This document shows positions 43,626 through 52,102 of a stretch of 64,000 nucleotides of DNA, one piece after another. Under the pieces are notes generated by a model. The model saw only the letters and a list, made by a program, of their open reading frames with translations, had not been told where the DNA came from and searched no databases. The first letter of the stretch is position 1; the number at the start of each line of letters is the position of its first letter. Source of the DNA: an uncultured Flavobacteriales bacterium (GTDB lineage Bacteria; Bacteroidota; Bacteroidia; Flavobacteriales_D; Parvicellaceae); NCBI GenBank assembly GCA_938075455.1, contig CALJHN010000002.1:56001-120000 (forward strand), read 5' to 3'. A program made the translations under genes and the position numbers.

Positions 43626-45284
43626 ATGGGTTTAAAGAAAATAATAGTATTGATCTTTTTTTTTCCAATATTATTTTTTGGACAACAAGTAAAATTCATA
43701 GAGATTTATAAGAATCTTGAGCTTTATAAAGCTGAAAAAATAAATTCTAACAAAGTCAGAGAACTAGTAAATAATATTTTACTTTTAGAAATCGAAAGTG
43801 GATATTTTACTTGTAATGTAGATTCTATAAATCTAAAAAACCAAAAATTAAAAATCTATTTAAAGACTGGAAATCTAATTTCTTTAAATAGTATAAAAGT
43901 AAATTTACCAAATTCTTTAGCACTTAAACTAAGAGAAGATTTTAATACCGATAAAACTTACTTTAATGCCAATGAGTTTTCTGAGAAAATAAAAAAATGG
44001 ATAATTCTAATGAACAACAATGGATTTCCATTTGCGGAATTCGAATTCCAAAAAAGTGAAATTATAAACTCAAAAATTAATTTAATATGTAATTTAAAGT
44101 CAGGTCCTTTGGTTAAAATTGATTCTATTATAAATCCAGAAATCACTAAAAAAGAACTACAACTTATATATAAATTTTCAGATATTAGAAATGGAGATAT
44201 ATTCGAACTGAATAAAATTTACAGAATTAGTGAAAACATTAAAAACGCAGGGTTTATTCAAGAAATAAGACCTCCAGCATATGAGTTTATTGACAACAAA
44301 GCATCAATATACACTTATTTTAAACCACAATCCAAAAACAGTATAAATGGTCTTGTTGGTATTCAACCTGGAGAAAATGAAACTGTACAATTTACTGGAA
44401 ATGTAGCTCTAAATTTTCAAAATGCGTTTAGCTATGGTGAAATACTTAAAGTTAATTGGAGAAGAATGTTCAACTCTACTCAAAACCTTATTGCTGAATT
44501 TGGATATCCATTTCTATTTAATACAAATTTCGAGATTCAAGGCGGACTAGATATGATTAAGAAAGACAGTTCGTTTTTTAATTTTAATTCAAAGCTCATA
44601 ATTAATTATAAATCCAACTCCAATTTTTCTAACGGCTTTTTATTTACTAATAATAACTCCACCAATCTTTTAGAAGATGATTATAGTTCCACTTCTGTTA
44701 ATAGCTTTGGTTTTGTAACCAATTTTAAAAAACTAGACAATCCATTGAACCCTCGAGGAGGATTTAAAATTCAAAGTGAACTAGCTTACGGTTGGAAAGA
44801 AACTTATGCAATAGGCACAGTTACCAATAATATCCTAAAATCTCCAAATTTTATTGGGAATTTATCTTTTTCAAGTTATCTAAGCTTAATTAAAAGAACT
44901 ACGTTTAAAATTAAACTTTCTGGATCTACCATTCAAAATAATATTCTTTACGATAATGAATTAACTAGGATTGGCGGCTATAAAACTGTCAGAGGGTTTG
45001 ATGATGAATCTATATGGGTAAGTTCGTTTATTTTAGGGAATTTTGAATTTAGATATCTTATAGATGAGAAATCTAATTTTTTTCTTTTTTCAGATTTTGC
45101 TTGGACTGAAAGTATAACCAATAGTTTTATGAGAGCTGATTATTTTCAAAGTTTTGGATTTGGAACAAATATTTCCATGCAAAATGGTCTTCTAACCTTG
45201 ATTTATGGTTTAGGGAGAAAAATTGACAATCCATTTCTAATTAGAACAGGTAAAATTCACCTTGGATTCACAAGTTATTTCTAA
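43626..45284 (+). CDS. Omp85/TamA-like outer-membrane assembly protein
   Basis: A roughly 553-residue exported protein with a signal ending in FFGQQ. The N-terminal half has POTRA-like folds (LRELVNNILLLEIESGYFTCNV and FSEKIKKWIILMNNNGFPFAEFEF), and the C-terminal half is a 16-strand-type Omp85 barrel ending IHLGFTSYF. The conserved VRGF motif is present as TVRGFDDESIW. At 555 residues it is too short for BamA (about 750-870), so it is a TamA- or Omp85-variant, probably acting in insertion or export of a specific outer-membrane protein. ATG 43626 is chosen; GTG at 43620 overlaps the ung stop and is the alternative. Confidence 0.82.
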   Translation: MGLKKIIVLIFFFPILFFGQQVKFIEIYKNLELYKAEKINSNKVRELVNNILLLEIESGYFTCNVDSINLKNQKLKIYLKTGNLISLNSIKVNLPNSLALKLREDFNTDKTYFNANEFSEKIKKWIILMNNNGFPFAEFEFQKSEIINSKINLICNLKSGPLVKIDSIINPEITKKELQLIYKFSDIRNGDIFELNKIYRISENIKNAGFIQEIRPPAYEFIDNKASIYTYFKPQSKNSINGLVGIQPGENETVQFTGNVALNFQNAFSYGEILKVNWRRMFNSTQNLIAEFGYPFLFNTNFEIQGGLDMIKKDSSFFNFNSKLIINYKSNSNFSNGFLFTNNNSTNLLEDDYSSTSVNSFGFVTNFKKLDNPLNPRGGFKIQSELAYGWKETYAIGTVTNNILKSPNFIGNLSFSSYLSLIKRTTFKIKLSGSTIQNNILYDNELTRIGGYKTVRGFDDESIWVSSFILGNFEFRYLIDEKSNFFLFSDFAWTESITNSFMRADYFQSFGFGTNISMQNGLLTLIYGLGRKIDNPFLIRTGKIHLGFTSYF

Positions 45285-45320
45285 TTTAAGTCAACAAACC
45301 TTAGACAAAGTAATATCCTC

Positions 45321-45351
45321 TTGTTTTTTATAAGTCTAAAAACTACATTTG
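45321..45351 (+). promoter_or_regulatory. Bacteroidota-type promoter for ahcY
   Basis: TTG is followed by 20 bases and TACATTTG, matching the TTG-N19-TAnnTTTG consensus within one base of spacing. The match ends 14 bases before the ahcY ATG, leaving almost no leader. This also shows that the upstream in-frame TTG at 45321 is a promoter element, not a start codon. Confidence 0.65.
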
Positions 45352-45365
45352 CCAAAAAATTAAAC

Positions 45366-46676
45366 ATGAGTAATTTAGTAAAAGAAAATTTCAAGGTTAA
45401 AGATATTAGTCTTTCTGATTGGGGAAGAAAGGAAATTAGATTAGCAGAAGCAGAAATGCCAGGATTAATTTCTTTAAGAGAAGAATATAAAGGGGAATTT
45501 CCTCTAAAAGGAGCTAGGATAGCTGGATGTCTTCACATGACTATTCAAACTGCAGTTCTTATAGAAACTTTAATTGATTTAGGTGCAGAAGTTACTTGGT
45601 CTTCTTGTAATATATTTTCAACACAAGATCATGCAGCAGCAGCTATTGCCAAAGAAGGTATTCCAGTATTTGCATGGAAAGGAATGAACGACCAAGAATT
45701 TGATTGGTGTATTGAACAAACACTATTTGCTTTTCAAGACAACAAACCATTGAATATGATTTTAGATGATGGAGGAGATTTAACAAACATGGTTTTAGAC
45801 AACTACCCGGAACTGGTAAAAGACATCAAAGGGCTTTCAGAAGAAACAACTACTGGTGTTCACAGACTTTACGAAAGAATGAAGAACGGAACACTTCCAA
45901 TACCTGCAATTAATATTAATGACTCTGTAACAAAATCGAAATTTGACAATAAATATGGTTGCAAAGAATCATTAGTAGATGCTATAAGAAGATCAACAGA
46001 TGTTATGATGGCTGGCAAAGTAGCAATAGTTGCAGGTTATGGTGATGTTGGTAAAGGATCTGCAGCCTCTCTACAAGGTGCTGGTGCAAGAGTAATTGTA
46101 ACAGAAATTGATCCGATTTGCGCTCTTCAAGCTGCAATGGATGGTTTTGAAGTAAAGAAAATGGAAAATGCAATTGCTGAAGCTGATATAGTTGTTACAG
46201 CAACTGGAAATAAAGACATCATTAATGGAAAACACTTTGAAATGATGAAAGATAAAACTATAGTTTGTAATATCGGACATTTTGACAACGAGATAGATGT
46301 TGCTTGGCTAGACAACAATTATGGATCTACCAAAACCACTATTAAACCACAAGTAGATATGTACACCATCAATGGTAAAGATGTTATATTGTTAGCAGAG
46401 GGAAGACTGGTTAACTTGGGATGCGCTACAGGACACCCATCTTTTGTAATGAGTAACTCATTTACCAATCAAACTCTAGCACAACTCGAGCTTTGGAAAA
46501 ATAGTGAGAATTATAAAAATGAAGTTTATATGTTGCCAAAACACCTTGATGAAAAAGTTGCCCTTTTACATCTTGCAAAAATTGGTGTTGAGCTAGAGAC
46601 TTTAAGAGAAGATCAGGCTGAATACATTGGTGTTAAAGTTGAAGGTCCATTCAAGCCAGAATATTACAGATATTAA
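45366..46676 (+). CDS. ahcY: Adenosylhomocysteinase
   Basis: AhcY splits S-adenosylhomocysteine to adenosine and homocysteine with bound NAD+, clearing the product of methyl transfers (for example by RsmE and RsmG in this window). The ATG at 45366 gives a 436-residue protein with the usual opening [19 protein letters not shown]. Substrate and NAD motifs: [64 protein letters not shown] and [22 protein letters not shown] promoter match sits immediately upstream. The downstream gene starts 22 bases after the stop. Confidence 0.97.
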   Translation: MSNLVKENFKVKDISLSDWGRKEIRLAEAEMPGLISLREEYKGEFPLKGARIAGCLHMTIQTAVLIETLIDLGAEVTWSSCNIFSTQDHAAAAIAKEGIPVFAWKGMNDQEFDWCIEQTLFAFQDNKPLNMILDDGGDLTNMVLDNYPELVKDIKGLSEETTTGVHRLYERMKNGTLPIPAININDSVTKSKFDNKYGCKESLVDAIRRSTDVMMAGKVAIVAGYGDVGKGSAASLQGAGARVIVTEIDPICALQAAMDGFEVKKMENAIAEADIVVTATGNKDIINGKHFEMMKDKTIVCNIGHFDNEIDVAWLDNNYGSTKTTIKPQVDMYTINGKDVILLAEGRLVNLGCATGHPSFVMSNSFTNQTLAQLELWKNSENYKNEVYMLPKHLDEKVALLHLAKIGVELETLREDQAEYIGVKVEGPFKPEYYRY

Positions 46677-46698
46677 TAAGCCCATCGGGGGTGTTCTA

Positions 46699-47394
46699 AT
46701 GAACTTTCTAAATAGACTTAAATTTTACCTTTTAGGTTTTATTTTAGGCCTGTTTCTAGTTTATTCTCTTTTCAATGACAGAGAATGGGACTGGCTTCCA
46801 GAAAATAAAATAAAAAAATTTCTTTTAACCAATCCAATTAAAATTAATATTGAAAAATCAGAAATTCTTAATATTAATGAGAATTTTTCTAAAAAAGTTT
46901 TCGACGTTATAATAAACGGTAACATTATTTTTACTAAAAGTAAAACCAAAACCAATACCAAAAACTATTTTTTGGAGAACAGTAATGATTCTATTTCTAT
47001 AGATATCTCATTTGATGATTCTACTTGTAGAATTACTTCAATTAATAAACAAAACTTTTCAAGAAATAAATCTACATCCCAAGTAGACACCAATATATAT
47101 ATGGATAATTTCAATTTTTATAAAGTTTTAGAAAAATTTGAAAAAAAGTATAGCAAAGAATTTATTAGAGACTTAGAGAATTACCAATTAAATGAAATAG
47201 ATATTGAAAAAAACTTAAATACAATTAATATAAATTGGGTTAAATCCAATGGATTTGTGATTGCAAATCCATTTTACAGAGGAAAAATAAATATTCAAGA
47301 ATTAGATTATGAAATCTATATTGAGAAGGGCAATAAAAAAATAAGATTTAAAAGATTGAAAAAAATAATTCATCAAGAGATTATTCTTTTGTAG
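46699..47394 (+). CDS. N-terminally anchored membrane protein, possibly DUF4258-like
   Basis: A 231-residue protein with one N-terminal membrane segment (residues 9-25, YLLGFILGLFLVYSLF) and a charged WDWLPENKIKKF stretch after it. The remaining 190 residues look soluble, with strands such as SISIDISFDDSTCRIT and INIQELDYEIYIEKGN. It vaguely resembles anchored DUF4258 proteins of flavobacteria, but this is a weak match. The start at 46699 is chosen because an in-frame upstream ATG lies inside ahcY. Its end overlaps the convergent lptG by 22 bases. Confidence 0.6.
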   Translation: MNFLNRLKFYLLGFILGLFLVYSLFNDREWDWLPENKIKKFLLTNPIKINIEKSEILNINENFSKKVFDVIINGNIIFTKSKTKTNTKNYFLENSNDSISIDISFDDSTCRITSINKQNFSRNKSTSQVDTNIYMDNFNFYKVLEKFEKKYSKEFIRDLENYQLNEIDIEKNLNTININWVKSNGFVIANPFYRGKINIQELDYEIYIEKGNKKIRFKRLKKIIHQEIILL

Positions 47395-48464
47395 AATAAA
47401 AAGATAGCCACTATAGAAAAGAAAATATTTGGAAACCAAACTGCCAATATTGTATTCCAACCGATATTAACTGCTGCAACGGTCGTCATTTTCATGAAAA
47501 ACACATAGACCAGCCCACAACAAAGTCCTATAACTAAATTCTTTCCAACACCTTCTCTTGATTTTCGAGATGCTACTGATATTCCTATAACGGTTAAAAT
47601 ATATGCAGCAAATGGATAAGCTGTTCTCTCATATCTGCTTATGTCAATTTGAGCAATAGAGTTCCCCTTATTTTCTTCTTTTGCTCTATATATAATAAGT
47701 TCTGGAGTTGTCATAGCATAGGTTGTCTCAGATCTTTGTCCAAGATCAATAATATTAAATGACAAAACTGTATCTATTATTTTTTTTGTTATTAACTCGT
47801 CATTAATCTTTCCAATTTTTCTTATAAATGTATTTTTAAGCTTCCAATTATATGAAATACTGTCTCCTTCTGCGCGTTCAACTTGCATATCACTTTCTAG
47901 CTCCCATTGTCCATTTTCATTTTCTTTCCAATTCTCAACCCAAAGCCTTCTAACTGTAGTAGCATTGCCAATAAATTGCCTATAACTAACAATAGTTCCT
48001 TCATTAAGTTCTAAATGAACATCTTTAAAATTAACATTATATTTAGTGAATTTATTTTCAAAATCTAGCCTGTTCTTATTTGCATAAGGAGCAATATAGT
48101 GGTTCATTAAAACTGAGATAATTAATAAAAAAGAAGAAGCAATAATATATGGTCTAGAAAATCTCCAAAAACTAACGCCATTAGTTAAAATCGCAACAAT
48201 TTCTAGCCTTTGCGCCATAAAGCTTGTAAACCAAAGTACCGAAAGAAAAATAATTAGAGACGAAAATAAATTTGCGTAATGAATAAAGAAATAGGGATAG
48301 TATTCAGTAATAATTTTATAAAATGTAAGGTTGTTTTCAGGGTTAATAAAGTTTTTCAATTTTTCTGAAACATCGAAAATCATTGAAATACTCATAACGA
48401 TACCTATCATAAATACATAAGTTCCAAGAAATTTTTTTACGATAAACCAATCTAATTTTTTCAT
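47373..48464 (-). CDS. lptG: LptG/LptF-type lipopolysaccharide transport permease
   Basis: A 363-residue YjgP/YjgQ-family permease that, with LptB and a second permease, pulls LPS out of the inner membrane toward the periplasmic bridge. Six membrane segments are visible: three at the N-terminus (MKKLDWFIVKKFLGTYVFM through IIFLSVLWFTSFMAQRLEIVA), a large periplasmic beta-jellyroll domain (about residues 115-260), and three at the C-terminus. Its partner lptF is not in the window. It is eight bases downstream of tgt and co-transcribed with it. Confidence 0.88.
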   Translation of the reverse strand: MKKLDWFIVKKFLGTYVFMIGIVMSISMIFDVSEKLKNFINPENNLTFYKIITEYYPYFFIHYANLFSSLIIFLSVLWFTSFMAQRLEIVAILTNGVSFWRFSRPYIIASSFLLIISVLMNHYIAPYANKNRLDFENKFTKYNVNFKDVHLELNEGTIVSYRQFIGNATTVRRLWVENWKENENGQWELESDMQVERAEGDSISYNWKLKNTFIRKIGKINDELITKKIIDTVLSFNIIDLGQRSETTYAMTTPELIIYRAKEENKGNSIAQIDISRYERTAYPFAAYILTVIGISVASRKSREGVGKNLVIGLCCGLVYVFFMKMTTVAAVNIGWNTILAVWFPNIFFSIVAIFLFYKRIIS

Positions 48465-48472
48465 TTTAAACT

Positions 48473-49603
48473 TTACAATCTTTCATTTAGTTTAATAACC
48501 ATTTTATTTTTCCATTCAGTAAAAGTTCCCTCGTTAATTTTGATTCTAGACTCGTTTACTAACCACAAATAAAAAGAAAGATTATGGATACTAGCAATTT
48601 GAGGGCCGAGCATTTCTTTTGAAAGGAATAAATGTCTAAGATAAGATCTGGAATAACGATTGTCAACGCTAGAGAAACCATTGGGGTCAATTGTATTAAA
48701 ATTATTTTCCCACTTTTTATTTTTTATGTTAATAATTCCTTCTGAAGTAAATAACATTCCATTTCTTGCATTTCTAGATGGCATAACACAATCAAACATA
48801 TCAATACCTAAAGCAATACATTCCAATAAATTAGATGGAGTTCCTACACCCATTAAATATCTTGGTCTGTCAGTAGGTAATATAGCACAAACTTCCTCAG
48901 TATGCTTGTACATTAAATCATGTGGTTCACCCACTGAAAGACCGCCAATTGCATTGCCTGGCATATCAAAAGAAGCAATTACTTCTGCACTTTTTTTTCT
49001 AAGTTCTGAATAAGTGCTTCCTTGAACTATTGGAAAAAGAACTTGTGAATAATCATATTTAACAGGGGTTGTATTAAATCCGTCTACACATCTTTTTAAC
49101 CAACGATGGGTCATTTCCATAGAATCTTTGGCATAAGAATAATCGCAAGGATATGGTGTACATTCATCAAAAGCCATGATAATATCCGCTCCAATTGATT
49201 TTTGTATTTTGATTACATTTTCAGGTGTAAAAAAATGGGAAGATCCATCTATATGGGATTTAAATTTAACACCTTGTTCAGTAATTTTTCTTCTTCCGGA
49301 AAGACTATAAACTTGATATCCTCCAGAATCTGTTAAAATAGGTCTGTCCCATGAAATAAATTTATGTAATCCTCCTATGCTTTCTAGAGTTTTAACACCC
49401 GGTCTTAAATATAAATGATAAGTATTGCCTAAAATTATTTGTGCGTTAATTTGATCTTCTAAATCTCTTTGGGAAACTGATTTTACCGTTCCTGCAGTTC
49501 CAACAGGCATAAATATTGGTGTTTTTATTTCACCATGGTCAGTTTTTAAAATACCTGACCTTGCATTTGAATTCTTATCTTTTTTTGATAAAGTAAAGTT
49601 CAT
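48473..49603 (-). CDS. tgt: tRNA-guanine(34) transglycosylase, without the zinc cysteines
   Basis: Tgt swaps guanine for preQ1 at the wobble position of tRNAs with GUN anticodons. The 376-residue protein has the TIM-barrel motifs ILGNTYHLYLRPG, ILTDSGGYQVYSLS (catalytic Asp), IIMAFDECTPYP, GGLSVGEPHDLMY and MGVGTPSNLLECI. The usual Cys-x-Cys-x2-Cys...His zinc site is lost: the three Cys positions are Gly309, Ser311 and Asp314, while His340 is kept at the correct 26-residue spacing. I believe other Bacteroidota Tgt share this. A -7 box TATATTTG lies 27-34 bases upstream on this strand. Confidence 0.95.
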   Translation of the reverse strand: MNFTLSKKDKNSNARSGILKTDHGEIKTPIFMPVGTAGTVKSVSQRDLEDQINAQIILGNTYHLYLRPGVKTLESIGGLHKFISWDRPILTDSGGYQVYSLSGRRKITEQGVKFKSHIDGSSHFFTPENVIKIQKSIGADIIMAFDECTPYPCDYSYAKDSMEMTHRWLKRCVDGFNTTPVKYDYSQVLFPIVQGSTYSELRKKSAEVIASFDMPGNAIGGLSVGEPHDLMYKHTEEVCAILPTDRPRYLMGVGTPSNLLECIALGIDMFDCVMPSRNARNGMLFTSEGIINIKNKKWENNFNTIDPNGFSSVDNRYSRSYLRHLFLSKEMLGPQIASIHNLSFYLWLVNESRIKINEGTFTEWKNKMVIKLNERL

Positions 49604-49629
49604 AAAACTGTGGATAAACTGATGCAGAA

Positions 49630-49656
49630 CAAATATAGAACATCTTAATTAAGCAA
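49630..49656 (-). promoter_or_regulatory. Possible promoter for tgt-lptG
   Basis: On the minus strand TATATTTG is a full match to TAnnTTTG, with a TTG 16 bases further up, a spacing shorter than the usual 18-20. It ends 27 bases before the tgt ATG, a plausible leader. The same spacing occurs ahead of the Nif3-family gene. Confidence 0.4.
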
Positions 49657-49686
49657 TACTTTTAATTTTTAAATGTTTTAATATAA

Positions 49687-50778
49687 ATGACTTATTCAGA
49701 AATTGGATTTATTTTTCTTATTGCAAGTTTTTTAATTCAATGTTTTTATTTGTTTTATTTCAGCGCTAGAGTAGCCTTTATCAAAGAAAACAAAATTGTA
49801 GATAAAAAAGGAATAACTGTAATTATTTGCGCAAGAAATGAAAATGAAAACCTTAAAAATAATCTTCCATTAATACTTAATCAAAAATACGATGACTTTG
49901 AGGTTGTGGTTGTTAATGACAGATCTTGGGACGATAGTATTGAAATATTGAACAATTTTAAAGCTAAATACCCAAACCTTAAAATAGTAGATATTCCGGA
50001 TAATAAAACCGATAATTTTGGAAAAAAACTAGCAATTACTATTGGTATAAAGGCGGCCAAAAACAACTATTTATTGTTTACAGATGCGGATTGTAAACCA
50101 TTATCAGAACATTGGATAAATGAAATGAGTAAAGGCTTTGAGGGTGAAAAACAAATTGTAATTGGTGTAGGTATATATGAGAAAGAGTTAGGTTTTTTAA
50201 ATAAAATTATAAGATTTGATACAGTTCAAATTGCGATTAACTCGTTAGGATATGCAAAAGCAAAATTAGCTTATATGGGGGTTGGCAGAAATTTAGCTTA
50301 CCATCAAGATATTTATTACTTAAACGATGGGTTTAAATCCCATTACCATATTGAATCTGGGGATGATGATTTATTTGTTAATCAGGCATCCAATAAAAGA
50401 AACACCCAAGTCATATTCTCTTCAAAAGGTATGACAATATCTAAACCCAAGAAAGAATTGAGAAAATGGATTTACCAAAAAAGAAGACACCATACTACAA
50501 ACTTTAAATACAAGAAAAAGCACAAATTTTTATTAGGTCTGCAATATTTAAGTGCGTTAGCTTTTTATTTTTTACTTATATTTTCGTTCCTCTCGGATAA
50601 TTATATAAAGGTAGGTCTAATTCTCTTTACATTAAGGTATTTATTAATTATAGCGATAAATTACAAAGCTTTCAAGATTATGATGTGCAAAGATCTTCTT
50701 TGGGTATTCCCAATTTATGAAATCATCTTACTATTTTGTCAACCTATTTTTCTAATAAATAGAACAATTAAACTCTAA
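49687..50778 (+). CDS. Family 2 glycosyltransferase, membrane-bound
   Basis: A 363-residue protein with one N-terminal membrane helix and two at the C-terminus that flank a GT-A catalytic domain. Motifs: VIICARNENENLKNNLP (NDP-sugar binding), VVVNDRSWDDSIEIL, LFTDADCKPLSEHW (the metal-binding DxD), SGDDDLFVNQ and KWIYQKRRHHTTNF (a QxxRW-like site). It should transfer a sugar to a lipid or glycan at the cytoplasmic face. The acceptor is unknown. The sigma factor gene begins immediately after its stop codon. Confidence 0.88.
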   Translation: MTYSEIGFIFLIASFLIQCFYLFYFSARVAFIKENKIVDKKGITVIICARNENENLKNNLPLILNQKYDDFEVVVVNDRSWDDSIEILNNFKAKYPNLKIVDIPDNKTDNFGKKLAITIGIKAAKNNYLLFTDADCKPLSEHWINEMSKGFEGEKQIVIGVGIYEKELGFLNKIIRFDTVQIAINSLGYAKAKLAYMGVGRNLAYHQDIYYLNDGFKSHYHIESGDDDLFVNQASNKRNTQVIFSSKGMTISKPKKELRKWIYQKRRHHTTNFKYKKKHKFLLGLQYLSALAFYFLLIFSFLSDNYIKVGLILFTLRYLLIIAINYKAFKIMMCKDLLWVFPIYEIILLFCQPIFLINRTIKL

Positions 50779-51396
50779 ATGGAGAAAGAAAAATCGATGC
50801 CACACCTTTCTGAAAAAGCTCAAAAAGATTATGAATTAGTCCAAAGAGCTACTAAGGGCAAGGACCAACAAGCGTTTTCTGATTTAATGGAAAAGTATAA
50901 AGATCCTATTTACTATATGTTGCTTAAAATGGTGAATAATAATGATGATGCTGAAGATTTAACATTGGAAGCATTTGGAAAAGCATTCAATAAACTTAAT
51001 CAATATACGCCAAATTTTGCTTTTAGTACTTGGCTATTTAAAATAGCAACTAATAATTGTATTGATTTTCTAAGAAAAAAAAAGAAAAATGTAATGTCTA
51101 TTGATAACCGTGTATCGAATAATGATGGTGATGAATTTATGTTTGAGATAAAAAGTGATGGAATGACACCTGAAGAAATCACAGTAAATGAACAAAAAAT
51201 TCAATTAATAAGAAAGTATGTGAAAAAATTAAAACCCAGATACCAAATCTTGGTTGAAATGAGATATTTTAAAGAGATGAGCTATGAGGAAATATCCATA
51301 GAATTAAATCTGCCACTAGGAACAGTTAAAGCTCAACTATTTAGAGCAAGGGAGTTTCTATACAACATAATGAAACACAGTTTTGAAACAATTTGA
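50779..51396 (+). CDS. ECF-family RNA polymerase sigma factor
   Basis: A 205-residue sigma-70 family protein with only regions 2 and 4. Region 2 has FSDLMEKYKDPIYYMLLKMV, DDAEDLTLEAFGKAFNKL and STWLFKIATNNCIDFLRKKK; region 4 has LVEMRYFKEMSYEEISIELN (helix-turn-helix) and LPLGTVKAQLFRAREFL. No anti-sigma gene adjoins; neighbours are a glycosyltransferase and rsmG, whose start overlaps by 14 bases. The regulon and any control are unknown. Confidence 0.9.
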   Translation: MEKEKSMPHLSEKAQKDYELVQRATKGKDQQAFSDLMEKYKDPIYYMLLKMVNNNDDAEDLTLEAFGKAFNKLNQYTPNFAFSTWLFKIATNNCIDFLRKKKKNVMSIDNRVSNNDGDEFMFEIKSDGMTPEEITVNEQKIQLIRKYVKKLKPRYQILVEMRYFKEMSYEEISIELNLPLGTVKAQLFRAREFLYNIMKHSFETI

Positions 51397-52030
51397 TTCA
51401 GCAAAAATAATTCAAAATTATTTTCCAAACTTAGATCAAAATCAAATACATCAATTTGAAATTCTTAAAGATCTTTACCTAGACTGGAATTCTAAAATTA
51501 ATGTTATTAGCAGAAAAGATACAGAGAATTTTTATACAAGACATGTACTACATTCATTGTCCATAGCAAAATTTATTGATTTTAAAGAAAGCACAAAAAT
51601 ATTAGACGTAGGAACTGGTGGAGGTTTTCCTGGCATTCCATTAGCTATATATTTTAAAAACATTTCATTTACATTGGTAGACTCAATCGGGAAAAAAATA
51701 AAAGTTGTTGATCAAATTGTAGATGAATTAGAAATAAAAAATGTTAAATCAAAAATTGAAAGAGTTGAAAATATTTCTCAAAAATTTGATTTTATTATTA
51801 GCAGAGCAGTAACGCAGCTTGAAAAATTTTGTCCTTGGATAGAAAAAAATATTGCAAAAACTAATAAAAACAAATTACAAAATGGAATTATTTATTTAAA
51901 AGGAGGAGATTTAAATGAAGAAATACAAAAAGTCTCGAAAAAGTATAATTTCAAAATCGAGAAAATTATTAATTATTTTGAAGATTCTTTTTTTGAGAGT
52001 AAATCAATTTTATACCTATACAAAAAATAA
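51383..52030 (+). CDS. rsmG: 16S rRNA (guanine527-N7)-methyltransferase RsmG
   Basis: RsmG methylates N7 of G527 in 16S rRNA. The 215-residue protein has the SAM-binding motif KILDVGTGGGFPGIPLA, then FTLVDSIGKKIKVV and FIISRAVTQLEKFCPW. The start is TTG at 51383: an in-frame stop lies 12 bases upstream and no ATG comes before the conserved helix FEILKDLYLDWNSKINVIS. This start lies inside the end of the sigma factor gene, so translation is likely coupled. Confidence 0.94.
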   Translation: MKQFDSAKIIQNYFPNLDQNQIHQFEILKDLYLDWNSKINVISRKDTENFYTRHVLHSLSIAKFIDFKESTKILDVGTGGGFPGIPLAIYFKNISFTLVDSIGKKIKVVDQIVDELEIKNVKSKIERVENISQKFDFIISRAVTQLEKFCPWIEKNIAKTNKNKLQNGIIYLKGGDLNEEIQKVSKKYNFKIEKIINYFEDSFFESKSILYLYKK

Positions 52031-52102
52031 ATTTTAACATTGACCTTTTTTTAGTTGAATTAAGCTAATTTAACGGAACAGAAATTATAACTCACAAAGA
52101 AA

